From Chlamydomonas sphaeroides (taxonomy: Eukaryota; Chlorophyta; Chlorophyceae; Chlamydomonadales; Chlamydomonadaceae), in the NCBI GenBank assembly GCA_001662425.1, contig BDDC01000004.1, positions 250,851-314,850 of the forward strand: DNA of 64,000 nucleotides, given 5' to 3'. Both the position numbers and the translations under genes were made by a program. Each line of letters starts with the position of its first letter. Position 1 is the first letter of the stretch. Of the stretch, positions 22,301 to 34,748 are shown one piece after another. Under the pieces are notes generated by a model. It was not told the origin of the DNA. It did no database searches and was given only the letters and a program-made list of their open reading frames with translations.

Positions 22301-22723
22301 GCGCAGCAGCGCCAGCGCGAAGGGCGCCACGGCCCGGGCGGGTGCGCTGCCTGCGCCAGCGCATCCCACCACCTGCACCGCCATCCCAGCGACATCGGTG
22401 CGGGCCCTGGCGGCGGCCTCCTCGGCGTTGGTCGCCGTGGGATGGGGCAGCCATGTCGTCAGGGGCAGGCGCAGGGCCCAGCCGACAAGCGCCGCGAGCG
22501 CCGCTCCGGGCTTGCCTTCCAGCGCGACCAGCTCGTCGCTGACACTTGTGTGTTGGCGCAGCACGTGCAGGTGCTCAAACAGCTGCGGCGGCGGGGACGC
22601 CGCGAGGTCATCCACGACTTGGCGCGCATGAAAGGGCAAGGCCCTCAGCGCGCTGCGCACGTCCGCAGGGAGGTGGCCGTCAGCTGCTGCCCTGTTGCCG
22701 CGAACACGTCCTCGCCCGGACAT
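19368..22723 (-). CDS. Large MYND-type zinc-finger protein
   Basis: Two exons (22723..20917 and 20785..19368, phase 1 join) encode ~1,074 aa starting MSGRGRVRGNRAAADGHLPA. The only recognisable domain is a C-terminal MYND finger, about residues 1019-1067: CGWRDC, then NLEGDSEAALPTGKECRRC, then FYCSGECQLAHW, RAGHQAEC, giving all seven Cys and one His in correct spacing. The rest is an Ala/Leu-rich helical region with no clear motif, including a Ser/Gly low-complexity linker (about 21560-21760) and YEWLPLLVLQASREVDAM. MYND fingers usually bind Pro-rich peptides in partner proteins. A MYND finger at the extreme C-terminus of a long helical protein is common in volvocine algae, where such genes are numerous. 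Partner and function are unknown. Confidence 0.85.
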
Positions 22724-23657
22724 AGGATACCGGGCGAGGCAGGCGTATGGCTCAGCCTGTATAGATGCAGGTTAGGGCGTGGGTTAGGGGTGAGGGGTAA
22801 AAGGGGTGACGAAGAACGCCGAACGTAGGAGCAGAGCGTTACTGCAAAGTTTGCCAATAAGCTGCGGTGTGCAGTTTCGTGGCATACAGAATAGGTTAGG
22901 CCTGCGCGGGCGCAAGGTAAGGCAGCGACGCGACGCACCTCAAGCCTGGCAAGGTCGCGACAACGCCCGGGCGGCGCCACAACGTTGAGCAACTCTAGGA
23001 GAGCACCCAATAGCTGAGGCGTAAAGGCTCTGAGGCAGCTTTGTCAATAAAACCGCGCAGAGGACTCCCTGTCGCCTGTGCACTCGCACTAGCTGAAGTC
23101 TTGGACCAGCTTGGATAGGCTTGTGTGATGATGCTATCGATGCGTATGCTGCGGCTGCTGTCGGTTTCTGTTTGCAAGACGCTCTGCTGCTGGGCACAGG
23201 GGCACGCCGTGCCCTGCCTTGCTTGCAGTACACGCGCGACGTCGTATTGCTGCCACACGCCTCGCACCCCGCATGACAACATCAGTCACCGCTCATGCCA
23301 GCAACGAATCACCTCAACATCACGCGGGGCTCAAGGCCCATAGCGACAGCTTCCCCCGTGCCGTCCAGGCATGCCCCCCCTGCCCTCCTGGCGCTGCCAG
23401 GAGCCGCCTTTCCACCAGCGGCCGCGCCGCACTACCGTTGCTACAGGAATGCGACGGCTAACCTCGTGCTCTCGCTCGCCTTTGGGAGAGTAGACCTTGG
23501 GGGCAGTGGAGCGGAGCTCCGTTGCGTCACGACAAAAAAAGGAGAACCACGAACGAAGGCCACGGTTACAGTAGGGGCGGCCGACCCTAGGGTTGACCGA
23601 CGCCCCGTATAGGTACTCGACCTGCTGCTTGTCTGCTGCTTAGCTGCCTCATCGCCG
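22724..23657. other. Intergenic with putative polyadenylation motif
   Basis: This is upstream of the MYND gene and downstream of the FKBP gene. A minus-strand TGTAA (23570..23566), the usual chlorophycean poly(A) motif, lies ~90 nt past the FKBP stop. A stretch of GGTTAGGG-like sequence (about 22768-22800) sits near the MYND start. I see no gene. Confidence 0.4.
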
Positions 23658-25809
23658 TCACAGGAACTCAGCGAGGGTGATGGAGCCGCAGTTCTCGGTC
23701 TGCTGGCTCTGGCCGCCGGTGCCGCACTTGAAAATGCCCTGGCCGCGGGTGATAAGAGAGCTCAGTTTGACTCGCACGGCGGGAGCGCACGCGAAGTGAG
23801 CGACCGGTGCCGTCCAAAAGCGCGGCGCCACGCCTGGCAATGACAGTGGCGCGAGGGCGCAGATATGGGCGCAGAGCAAGGCGTGGACGGGCACGGTACG
23901 CCGCAGCGAGGCATAGCGCGCACCAAGCACGCGTCAGCGTCGCTGCCGTGTCGCACGCTTCCTTGGCTGACCCGGGGGAAGCGCGGGGGTCTTGCCCCAG
24001 GCAGCCCTCCTGGCCTACCCGGCATCGGCACCCGCAGCGCCACATGCGGCACACGGTGCGCTTCACAGCAACAGCAGCAACAGCAGCAACAGCAGCAATG
24101 GCTGCGAGCATCCCACCTGCGTCAGCTGGTCGGGCCCCTGCGCCGACAGCCGCAGCAGCTCCACCTCGTACACCAGGCCGCTGCCGCCGGGCACCACAGC
24201 AAAGGGCGCCAGCACGGTCTTGGCGCCAAAGCCCAGCTCGGCCGGCACACGGACCTGGTCGGGGAGGAGGGCAGGCGCCGCGGTATCGCGAACCGGTCTC
24301 GTGCCAGGTGGCGCGGTGAGGAAGAGGGCATGGCGGGCTGCTCGAGCAGGACCAGGGACCACGCGTAAGCAGGCCCAAGGAGTAGGCAGCCGCGGCGCGG
24401 GCGCCTGCCGCAAGCCGCGGGTGCTGGGCGCGTGCCCGGGGCCTGCCGGGCTGCAGCGCACTGGCCACACCTTGCGGCGGCCGCCGATGGACATGCCCTC
24501 CAGCGCCTGCGGGCCGCGCGAAGGGAAGGGAAGGGAAGGGAGGTCGGAGCTGACCCCCCCGAGACAACAGCCGAGGGCCGCATGGGGCAGAAGAGCGTGC
24601 TGTGCAGATGCTGGGCCCCACCGACAGCGAGCGCCGCGAATCTGCCCGAGGCTTTTGTGGTGCCGGAAGCCTTGTCTGCCTCCATTTCGGCAATTGCGTC
24701 AACCTGCTGCGGGTATGCTGGCATGGAAGTTGGCTGTACCGGCACCTCACCTGCTGCAGGCCCTCGCAGATGCCGGGGATGGGGCCGCCGCCCAGCGCCA
24801 CCGCCGCGGGCCGCAGCACACCCATGCCGCCGTCACGGTAGGCCTGGAGGCGGGAGGCAGGCAGGGGCGCATGAGGGGGACATGGGCCTGTGCGCAGATG
24901 TTCCCTATGAAGCAGACCTGTCATCACAGCTAGGGGACTTGGCATGGTTGCGGCGTCGACAGCCCTCTGCCGAACCGGCATGGCACTGTACGCGAGTTGC
25001 GGGCTGGTTGCCCGTGGCAGGCGGGGTTGTGAGGCCAGGCTGCTTGCGGCGCCGCAACGGCCCGGTCACGCTCACCAGTCCACCGCGCGTGGAGTCGAAG
25101 ACCTCGCCCGTCTCCTCCAGGCGGCCTGGCAGGGATGGGTCGAGCCGGATGGGATGGATGGGCGGAGATGCGCATGGAAGGGACCCGAGAAGCATCGGCC
25201 ACGACACGGGGGAGCACCGGAAGTAGCTGGGGCAGTTGGCTGGGTTGATGGTGAACTGACTAGGGTGTTCACTGTTCAGGCTTACCGACGTAATGGAAGA
25301 GCAGCAGGTCCCCCCGCCTAGCGCCGCGCGAGCCCACGCCCTTCACGTCCTCCAGCACCTCGATAGAAGCGGCGCCGGCTGGCCCTGGTGAATGTTGTAT
25401 GGGAGGCAGGCAGTCAAAAGTAAGGGGTGGCCGCGGACAAGGTCACGCAGGTAGGGTTGCGGTGTGGGAGCTGCGTGGCTAGGACAGGATGGGTACGTGG
25501 TCGGAAGGATGGATGATTGACAGTTGCGGACAACTCCGCGTGGTGCCCAGCGTGTGTTTGGAGCACACCTGAGACAGCCAGCAGAGGCGCCAGCATAGAC
25601 ACTCCACCCGCGAGCAGCATCGCTCGGCGGTCGAGCGATGTTGCGCTGTCGCGACCCGCGACGACACCACCGCGAGTGGAAGCAGCGACCACCGTCGAGC
25701 TGCATCGCGTGTGACGCGACGCACTCCCGCTCACTCGGCCATGTGCAAGCGCGGTGGCCGGTCGGCAGCGCGCCGCGCAGGGAAGCGTGTTTGCGCTAAT
25801 AGCCTGCAT
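23658..25809 (-). CDS. Thylakoid-lumen FKBP-type immunophilin, FKBP20-2-like
   Basis: Seven exons (25809..25569, 25384..25286, 25125..25076, 24843..24751, 24506..24471, 24254..24117, 23738..23658) with matching phases encode 245 aa. Residues 1-80 are a bipartite targeting sequence: a Ser/Arg/Ala transit peptide, then DRRAMLLAGGVSMLAPLLAV with a twin arginine (61-62), implying Tat export to the lumen. The FKBP fold follows: EDVKGVGS, FHYVG, EVFDS, GGGPIPGICEGLQQ, EGMSIGGRRKVW, VPAELGFG, GLVYEVELLRL. The tail has two cysteines (C224, C236 in FKCGTGGQ...QTENCGS). Arabidopsis FKBP20-2, needed for photosystem II supercomplexes, is described as having a redox-active C-terminal Cys pair, hence the assignment. 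The usual active-site Trp is replaced by Cys (GICEG), so prolyl isomerase activity may be weak. Confidence 0.85.
24068..24099 (-). repeat. CAGCAA microsatellite beside an FKBP exon
   Basis: Tandem CAGCAA-type trinucleotide repeats lie in the intron about 18 bp past the donor (24116) that follows the VRVPAELGFG exon of the FKBP gene. Confidence 0.7.
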
Positions 25810-27213
25810 GATGGCTTGAAATATTAGTCCTGGCGAGGGGCGAAGGCGAAAGTGGAAGGTAGGGACGTCGCGGAAGTCACTAACCACCACCGCGTTTCCC
25901 GCGTCCGCCCCCTGCCCCTGCCCGCAGGCTGACCACAGAAGCTTGCTTCAGAGGAGCTCCCTTGACATGCTTCGGCCAACGCTTCGGTGGTCTCGTTACA
26001 TAGTTACATTGTGAACCCCAGCACGAACTTGCCACTCCAGTCACAAGCGGGCCAGGTCAACTCGCAACACAGACCCCACAGCCGGCATCGGCAGAGGCTC
26101 CAGCAGCAACCGACGCAGCCACGCACGGGAGGCCGCCTTGCCACGCAAGTAAGTTTCCCACACAGTTGTTATGCAGGAACACGTGACGTGGACCAGGTTC
26201 TTTGTTGGATCAATCTCACCACACGCCTCCAGCGCCCTTCCCACACAGGCCGGAGTCAGCAGCATTTCGCCCCTGTCCGTCAGAGCCATCCTCCTCCGCC
26301 CTCCCACCAGCCCTTACCCATCCGACCCCTCAGCGCAAGCCCCCGTGGCCAACCCATCCCCGCACCCACCCTGACACACGGCCCACCATCTTCTTGGCAA
26401 TCACCTCCTCAGCACCGCACCCGACATCTCTTCGGCCCCTTGCGTCCCGCCATCCCCGCAAGTGCTGCCCAGCCAGCGTGCTGCCCAACATGCCCCCCAC
26501 GACACCACCATCATGATGCCTGCCTCCTCGACATGCAGCCCCCCCGACGTATGTGAGGCACTGCGCCATCGCCCGCGTCACCGAGCATCCACCGCCAGCA
26601 GCTCCCCTGCCACAGCCCAGGGCAAGACACGCCAGCTACGGCCAACGCCAGCCGGCGTGGCTCCATCACGCGTCCGCCAACATGAGCACCACCGCCGCGT
26701 CGCACCAGCAAACCGCAGCGCCGCCCTGTGCCCCCCCTTCGCAGCAGCGCCCTGGCTGCTGCTGCAAAGCCGGCGGCTCATGGCGCAACCGCACCACCGG
26801 CCACTGCTCGCTGGGGCCGCTGCCAGACGAGCGGCGGTTCTGCCTCCGTTGCTGCTTCGCGGCCGCCTCCGCCTGGCGCCGGCCGCCATGTGCCATGCGC
26901 CGTGCCGCCTCTGGCATGCTCCGGTGCCGGCGCCTGCCCGGCCCTCCTCTGCCGCCGCCTCTCCAGCAGCGGCGCCGCCACCCGCTCGACGGCCCCCCAG
27001 CAGGTCGCTGCGCTGCGGCCTTGCCGCCTCTCGGCCGCCCCCTGCTGCCGCCGCTTCGCTGCGACAGCGCCAACGACGCGGCCGCCGCTGCCTCAGCACA
27101 GCCGGCGGCTCACGGCGCGGCCGCTCCGCCGCTGCGCTACGCGCCGGGGCCGCCAACAGCCGCCTGCGGGGGCGCCCCCGCCCGCACGCGGCCCTCGCCC
27201 AGCGCCCGAGCCG
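25810..27213. other. Intergenic; likely 3' UTR of the AT-hook gene and FKBP promoter
   Basis: Two minus-strand TGTAA motifs (26000..25996 and 26008..26004) could end transcripts of the AT-hook gene, implying a ~1.2-kb 3' UTR. An 88-codon minus-strand frame at 26307..26041 (reading ALTDRGEMLLTPACVGRALE) has fairly balanced composition, but I recognise nothing in it and it lacks splice support. Confidence 0.4.
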
Positions 27214-30200
27214 CTACTGCGGCAGCAGCGCCAGCGTGCCCGCAAACGTGCCCAGCGTTGAGTGCACGAATGACAGCGACAGCCCGCCGCGGCTCTCGCG
27301 CACCTCCCGTACCTCCACCCGCGGCTCATAGTTGCGCTCCGGGTCCGCCTCGGGCGCCGGCGCCGACTTGGCCGGCCGGCCGCGGCCGCGGCCGCCGCGG
27401 CCGTTGGCCTGCTCGGCGGCGCGGCCGCGCCTGCCGCCGCCGCCGTCGTAGGAGCCGGGGCCCGAGTGCTGGGAGCGGTCGGCGCTGCGGCCGCGCGAGG
27501 GGCCGGCAATGAGCACGTCCTCGCCGCGGTCGTCGTAGGCTGAGTCGCCGGCCGAGGCGCGGGCGGTGCCGCGCAGGCCGCGGCTGGGACCGGGCTCGCG
27601 GCCTGCGGGCGCGGCAGGGCAGCAGGGCAGCAGGGGCGGCGGGAGATGGGGTTAGGATGGCCGACGGTAGGAGCGGGATGCGGTGGGGCACAGCGGCCGT
27701 GGAGCAAAGCTGGGGCCCGGGTAGAGCACAGCAACGTCACCCGCCCGCCACAGCGGCCGCGGTTTGATTGGGGGGGGGGGGGGTTCNNNNNNNNNNNNNN
27801 NNNNNNNNNNNNNNNNNNNNNNNNNNNNNNNNNNNNNNNNNNNNNNNNNNNNNNNNNNNNNNNNNNNNNNNNNNNNNNNNNNNNNNNNNNNNNNNNNNNN
27901 NNNNNNNNNNNNNNNNNNNNNNNNNNNNNNNNNNNNNNNNNNNNNNNNNNNNNNNNNNNNNNNNNNNNNNNNNNNNNNNNNNNNNNNNNNNNNNNNNNNN
28001 NNNNNNNNNNNNNNNNNNNNNNNNNNNNNNNNNNNNNNNNNNNNNNNNNNNNNNNNNNNNNNNNNNNNNNNNNNNNNNNNNNNNNNNNNNNNNNNNNNNN
28101 NNNNNNNNNNNNNNNNNNNNNNNNNNNNNNNNNNNNNNNNNNNNNNNNNNNNNNNNNNNNNCTCCGAATCGTGCCGCGCGCGCGGCCCGCCGTCCGCTCG
28201 CAGCGCCTCCATGGCGTCCAGCGCGTCCGACTCGTTGCCGTACGGGCCACTGCCGTACATACCCGTGTCGTACGGTCCCGGACTCACGCCGTACGGGTCG
28301 CCCAGCGGCGACGGCCGGCCTCCGCGCCGCGCCTGGGCCTCCAGAAGCTCGACCAGCTGCGACCCCGGCGCCGCCAGGCCTCCCAGGCCCCTGACCCCGG
28401 CAGCGCCGCCGCCGCCTCCCAGGTAGCCCCCGAGCCCGATGGTGTCGATCGCCTCCTGCGCTTCAGGCTGCGCATCCGCCGGCGGCCGCGCCTTGGGCGG
28501 CCGGCCGCGAGGCCGCTTGGCTGGCTGCTGCTGCGCCTGCTGCTGCAGCTGCGGCGAGAGCGAGGGAGAGGGCGAGGGACAGTGATGGCATTGTGACGGC
28601 GATGGCCCGAGTCTGCTAGACCCAGTGAAAGGGCATTGGCCGAGGTGGGGCTGTTGCGAGGGTGCAGGCGGTGGCGGTGGCGGGGCCTCGCGGCAGCGCT
28701 CCTGCTCCTGGACGCCACGTCTCGCGGCGGCTGCCCGGCATGCAGCGCCTGAGCCCGCTCGCCCCATGCCTCGACGGCTAGCGAGCCCCAACCCCCTCCA
28801 CTGGCAGGGCCCTCTCTTATACCCCTCAGGCCAAGCAGCCCACCTGCATGCCCTGCACACCGCCGTCCAGTCCGCCACCCAGCGCCAGATTCGGCAGCAG
28901 CCCGGGGCCAAGCCCCGCCAGGCCCGACCCCCGAAGGCCGCCGCCGCCAACAGCTAACGCGCCCAGCGCCAGCGCTGGGCCGCCGCCCAAACCCGACCCG
29001 ACCAGCGTGTCCGTCATCATGCCCCGGCCCTGCCCCGCAAGCAGCGCGTCCTCGACGCCGCCGCCGCCACCGCGCCGACCGCCGTACCCTCCGTCGTACG
29101 CCTGCTGCTGCTGCTGCCGTACCCGCAGTGGTACATGCACGCCGCCGACGTGCGACTCGTCGTCGTCGGGCAGGCCGTCGCCGACGAGCGCGAGCAGCTG
29201 CCGGGCGGTGGCATAGTCGCCCCGCTCCGCCGCCGCCATCGCCGCGGCCTGCGTCTGCGCCTGCAACGGAGGCGGCCGCCGGCCGCCGCCGGCGCCGAGG
29301 CCCCGCGGCAAGCCCTGGACTAGATCGTTCTGCATGGCGTTGGCTCGCCCGATGAGCCGCGCTAGGTCGCTGCCAGGCCCCAGGCCCGCGCCCGGGCCGG
29401 GCCCCAGCATGGGGTCGTCGTCCCAGCCCCCAGCCTGCAGAGCTACCGCCAGCCGCTCCTGGCGGTTGCGCTCGTCGCGCTGCTGCTGCTGCAGCTGCTG
29501 CCGCTGCTGCCGCGCCTCGTGCTGCCGCTCGCGCACCTCCTGCTGCCGCTGGTGCTGCTGCTGCAGCGCCAGCGCCGTCGCCAACATCTGCTGCTGCTGC
29601 GCCGCCGACAGCGCTTCCTGCGCCTGCAGCGCCGCCGCCAGGCCTGCCAGCTCGCCGCCGCCGCCGCCGCCGCCGCCGAGCTGCTGTAGCGGCACCGCCA
29701 GCGAGGCCTCCTCCGCTTGCAGCTGCCGCGCCTCCTCCATGCGCTGCCGCGCCTCCTGCTGGCGCAGCCGCTGCACGCGCAAAGCCTCCTGCCGCAACTG
29801 CAGCTCGTGCTGCTCGCGCTCCAGGGCCTGCGGGGACGGGCCCAGAGCGGTCTCGCAGGTGCCAAACTAGGCGCCCCTACACCCACCAACCCACTCCTCG
29901 CCGGCCCACGTGCTCCGCACCGCCCACAAGCGCACACACGCACGCTTGTCCCCGTCCCTTCCCGTGCCTCGGGACCGAACCACTCCCCGTGCCTGCTCTC
30001 TCCCGCCGCACACCTCGCTCCCTGGCCGCCCTCCCCACCTGCGCGTGCTGCTCCACCAGCAGCGCCAGCTGGCTGCTGCTCATGGCCACCACCGCCACCG
30101 GCAGCCCCGGGTCCAGCGCCTTGTGCGCCATGAGCTCCTCCGCCAGCAGCGGGCTGCAGTACACGTTGGTGCGCGGCCGCCGGGGCACGCGCCCGCCCAC

Positions 30201-32463
30201 CTGCAAGCCAGAGGCGCCACCTGGTTAGCCCAGTGCGGGCTGTCACCCGGTCAGCCGAGTGCTGGCTGCTAGCACGCCTGTCATGCTGTGCATGCGCTCT
30301 ATGGCGTGCGGCTTTGCATGCAGACGTGGCTCATGTGGTGTCCAGTCGCCATTGCCTCTGCAGCTTGCTTCAGCAGATGTGGGCAATAGCGCAGTGGCGG
30401 TGCGCGCACCCTAGCGCAGCAGCAGCCATGATACTACTGTGATACAGAATGTGCGTTACGTAAGGGCATTGGCAGCCCTACGCACCAGCAGCAGGTCGTG
30501 GTCCCACGGCAGCGCCGCCCGCGCGCGGGCGGCAGGGTCGGCTGCGAGCGCGTCGTCGTCGTCTTCGTCGGTGAGGACCAGCGGGTCGTCTGGGTGGAGC
30601 GGGGGCAAGGGGCACGGAGCGAACGGCAGAACGGGGGTAGATATTAGCAAGAGCTGGCGGGTGCGGGCCCAAAGTGCTGGGGACCGGTCCCGCGCGGGCA
30701 AGGGCGTGCACGTCCTTCGGGGCAGTGGGGGCAGCGCGCGACCGGCACGGCGCCATGCAGGCAGGCGCCCTGCCGGGCCTGGCCCAGCCCGCGCTACACA
30801 GCCCGCAACCCAGCTTGATGTAGACGTCTCACCCGGTCCGCCTCCTGCCCGGCGCGCCACCAGCATTCGTGGTCCCATGCCACCCATGCGGCCGCCGCGG
30901 CCGCGGCTTCGACCACCGCGACCCCGGCCCCGGCCCCGGCCGCCGGCGGCTGCCGCCGCCGGTGGCCCAGCACCGCGGCCGGAGCCGGAGGCGGGGCCGG
31001 CGCCGCCGTCACGGCCGCCGCCGTTGGCAAGGGGCACTGAGGGTAGCGGGCCTGCGAGGCACATGTCGGGCATATGCGGGGCCAACGGGCAGAGGTAATC
31101 CCAGAGGCCTGCCCGCGACGCAGGCACGTGGCGACACGCCTCGACGCGAGGCCCCTCAACGCGTGGGCCCGGCCGGACAGGAGCCCGCGCAGGGCCACTT
31201 AGCCGCCGAGCTCGCGCCCAGCTCATCCCCGCACGTGGCCCGGCACGCGCGTCAAGTGCTGCACTGCCGTCCCTCCTTGCTTGGCCCTGCCACACCTGCG
31301 CCCACTGCGCCGGGCTGTGCCGCCGCTGCGCCGCTGGCAGCGGCCGCGCCGCCGGCCCGTTCCCGCGTCTCGCCTGCCTTGCTGAGCAGCTCCAGCAGCC
31401 CACCGGCGGCCAGCGCGACCTCCTCCTCCAACGACGGCTCCTGCGCCGGCCCCCTACTGCCGCCACCGCCGCCGCCACCGCGGGCTTGCCGGTCGCGCTC
31501 CGCGCCAGCACCCGGGCCCAGCTCCGTGCGCGGGCCCAAACCGGCGTCAGCGTCGGGCTGGCCCAGCAGGGCGTCGCCACCGACTGCGTTGGGCGCGGCG
31601 GCGCCGCTGGCGGGCGGCTCGGGTCTGTCCTGCGCCCCCTGAGAGCCAAGGCTGCTGGCCGGACGGGTGCCGTCCTCCGGCGCCGCCGGCTTGGCGCCGC
31701 CGCCAGCTGCGGCGCCGCCGTCGCTTCCGCTGTCCATCAGCACCACCTCGGCGCCACCGCTGGGGCCGGCGGAGGCGAGCACTGCGGCCGTGTCAGCGAC
31801 CGTGCGCTGCCGCTTGCCGGCGCGCACATTGGGTCCTGCTTGGGGCTGCGGCTGTTGCCCGCTGGCGTCAGCTCCGGGTGCTGTGGGCCCCTGCGCGGCT
31901 CCCGTGGGCTTGGACGCCAGGGCCTCGGCGGCGGGGCCTGCCCGCCGCTTTGCGGGCTGAGCCGCAGGCGGCGCCGGCGTGGCTTTGGGTGAAGGTGTGG
32001 GTAGGCGCTTGCTGTCCGCAGCTATGGCACAGTCTGGAATTTGCAGCTCCAGCGGGCGCTGGCTGAGGCGCTCATGATTGCGAACACCGGCATGCCTTAG
32101 CAGCCAGCTGAGCGACACGGATACGGGCGGCTGGATTGGATGTGTGTCATCTGATTCCGTGCCGCCGTCCTCCAGCGCTGCTGGGACCTCCGCGGCATCG
32201 GGCGCAAGCTGCGCCTTCACCGCATCGGCGGCATCTGCGACGTCGGGCTCGAGCGGCGGCTTAGGTGCCGCCACTGGCGCAGAGGGCGCTGATACCGCGG
32301 CGCTGACGGCCTGAGCACCTCTGCCGCGACCACCGCGACCGCCAGGAACGCGGCCGCGGCCGCGGCCACGACCCGCTGCAGGGGCTGCGGGCTGTGTGGA
32401 GGACGGGCCCGGGGCCTGGTCCGGGTCCGGACGGGGCTCGGCCCGCCTAAGAACAAAGTCCAT
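27214..32463 (-). CDS. AT-hook, RG-rich and Gln-rich coiled-coil nuclear protein (interrupted by an assembly gap)
   Basis: Phase-consistent exons: 32463..31296, 31051..30833, 30589..30486, 30200..30039, 29827..28844, 28548 into the gap, and 27602..27214. The start MDFVLRRAEPRPDPDQ opens an Arg/Gly-rich region (AAGRGRGRGRVPGGRGGRGR), followed by SVSLSWLLRHAGVRNHERLS, another RG tract, and an acidic patch (LTDEDDDDALAADP). Next is TNVYCSPLLAEELMAHKALD, then a long Gln/Arg/Glu coiled coil (~985 nt exon; LREEQ- and QQQ-rich). An AT-hook follows (PAKRPRGRPPKARPP), and after the gap a second one (GRGRGRPAKSAPAP). The C-terminus is VHSTLGTFAGTLALLPQ. AT-hooks bind the minor groove of AT-rich DNA, so a chromatin or transcription role is likely; the exact function is unknown. 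The coding stretch across 27787-28161 is missing. See also the candidate 5' exons upstream. Confidence 0.7.
27787..28161. other. Assembly gap (375 N)
   Basis: The run of N interrupts the AT-hook gene. Its left edge is a poly-G run (about 14 G at 27770-27783), a likely cause of the sequencing failure. Confidence 0.99.
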
Positions 32464-32488
32464 AAGCTGCTGCACTCTCAACTAGAAC

Positions 32489-33604
32489 CTGCGCAGCTGG
32501 AGGCAAACAGGCGCGGACAATATGTCCTTAAACTGTTTAGGCGGCAGAACCCGGAGTGAGCGCCAGGACGCACATAGCTGCGCTGCAAGCTTTTTCATCA
32601 TACTGGCGGTCAGTTTAGGTGCATCGGCGTTTGCAGGTTCTGCGGTCATCGTCAAGAGGATCGCCTCTGCGCAAATTATACAGGCGCAAGACTCACCAGC
32701 AGCGAATTTCGTGCCTAGAGACCTGAGGCGGCTGCTAACGGGGAGCTGCTGCGCAACCGTAACCTCGGCGCGTTGACGAGAGGCTTCCAGCCAGCGGCTG
32801 TCAGCAGCGGGTAAGCTATGCTGCTGCAGGTATGGCCACTGCATATGCTGACAGTAATTGTGCACCAAGGGCTCGGTGGTGCGGTGCGGTCATCAGCAGC
32901 GCCGTGCTGCTGCTGTGGTCGATTCCGACCGACACTTAAAGTGTGAAGCTGACAACTGCACAACTGCGGGATTTTTTATCGACACTGTGTATGGGCTCGG
33001 GCTCAGGGCTTCAGGGCCGAGAGCTGAAAAACCATACATGAAGCGAGGGCAAGCCTCCTGCCTCCTTCTGCCCGGACAGCGTGCCGTCGTTCTGTTCATG
33101 CACAATCAAGTAAATAATCACAAGGATGGCAGGTTAAGGCGGAGGAAGGAGACGGCTGCGAAGCACGCGGTCCCCGACACCTGCCTAGGCCGCAGAGGGA
33201 TTACGGCGCCAATCCGCGCGCTATCACAGCAGCGAGTCACGCATAAGCGAAACATGCACAAAACTTCGTCCCTCTTCTGCCTTGGGTGTTGCAGGGAGTT
33301 CTAGGCCGCGCGCGTCGAACGGCGCTACGCGCGACTTGCGGCGCTTTGTACTTCGTGCAAGACCAGCGGCCTTACATGTTGCAACACGTTCCCTCAGCAC
33401 ACACCTTGGAATGTCATAGAGCAGAAGCGCGCCTCGTAACGCAGTGAAGGTAAGGGTAGATTTCGGCTCGCTCGGCCGGCACCGGCGGCCGCCGGCGCCG
33501 GCGCCCGGTGGCCACCTTCGTTCGTTCGCTCCATCCTTGAATACGCATTTGCAGCTCACCTGACGCAGAGCCGCCCAGATAGGTACCTGCTTGGCGTCCT
33601 CCAT
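32489..33604 (-). other. Candidate 5' exons of the AT-hook gene
   Basis: An ATG at 33604 opens MEDAKQVPIWAALRQ, ending at a good GTGAGC donor (33559) in phase 0. A second open segment starts at 32823 after CTGCAG, also phase 0, and reads QHSLPAADSRWLEASRQRAE through KLTASMMKKLAAQLCASWRS and LRVLPPKQFKDIL to 32489. It is in the same frame as the AT-hook protein, separated from it by one TAG (32484..32482). A 42-nt intron (32488..32447, GT...TTAG, phase 2 on both sides) would remove the stop and the putative ATG at 32463. Such an intron is unusually short, so this could instead be a separate upstream ORF. Confidence 0.4.
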
Positions 33605-34748
33605 GCTCCTTGAGGGAGCCCTATCAGGATAGCATACAGGCACCAAGCAAGGTAACCCCCCGTCGCGTCCTCACAGTACAGGGAACTCGCGTCCTCCTGG
33701 CCTCGCTTGCCACCAATCGTATTAAAACCCCTGCGACCTCAGGGGTACAGCAAGAGCAGGCGGGCCAGGCAGTCGTCCTGGCCTCGCTCGATGGGTGGCC
33801 CACCAGGAACGAAGGCGCGAGAAAACCGGTTGCGGCCAGCAGGGGAGCACCATCTTCTTACTTAGCGCTGGGTGATCGATCGGCTGGATGGTCTTTGTTT
33901 GGTTGCCGGCGCCGGGTTCCCAGCCAGTAACCCCCACGCTGGACCCCAGGGTGCACCTCTGCGCTGCACTCTTTATTTGTACTTGCCGCCGTTCTTGGCC
34001 GCTAGTGCAACCCCTGTGTACGTGACCGGTGTGTTTTGCGGGGGTCGCCCCCCCCGCCCGCCAAGCGTACGTTGCTGCACGCCACTGTCGGGCTAGATTG
34101 GTGACATGAGGGTTTGTGTGTCAGGGGGGGAACGTCGGGTGGTTCGGTCTAGGGTTACGGCGTGCCGTGTGCCGCATGGGCTTGTACGGTGTGTTGGCTA
34201 AGGCAGCGTGCCGCCGCCGCCGGTCGTTGTAGATAGAGAGGTCGTTGTAAATAGAGCGAGAGGCCGGCTAGGCCGGCTGGATGGGGTACTTGAAGGGCTC
34301 ACGGCGACTCGCGTACGTGGTGTTAGTTGCTGAGTACGACAAATGGGCACCGTCCGCATTCCTTTATTTTGACTATCGTTCAGTCCATACGCCGATACGC
34401 AATTGCATACACCGCATCTCCCTTGAATTCCTGGACTCAGGAGGCCCTCCTGGCCGGGCTTGAGTAGCATGAGCGCATATATAGCGACAGCGACACGCGC
34501 GGGTCTTCTTGGACGCACGTGCACGTACGGCGGGGAAAGGAGGGTACGCTTCATGACTTATGTACGGCTGGCTAGCACAGGCAACCTGGGCAGGCCATCG
34601 CCGTACGGTTGTAACTGCAATGGGTTCCTTGGTGAATGAGGGGATAGAGGGGAGGAGGCGCTCACCATGCTCCGTTGCTTGCCCAACGAGCCAAACGCCA
34701 GTCCGTCCTCATCACGTCTGCTGGTAGGTTGATATTACTTGCTCGAGC

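Noticed and set aside
22741..22800. Telomere-like GGTTAGGG sequence
   Set aside because: Only a few irregular units; not the TTTTAGGG array of Chlamydomonas telomeres.
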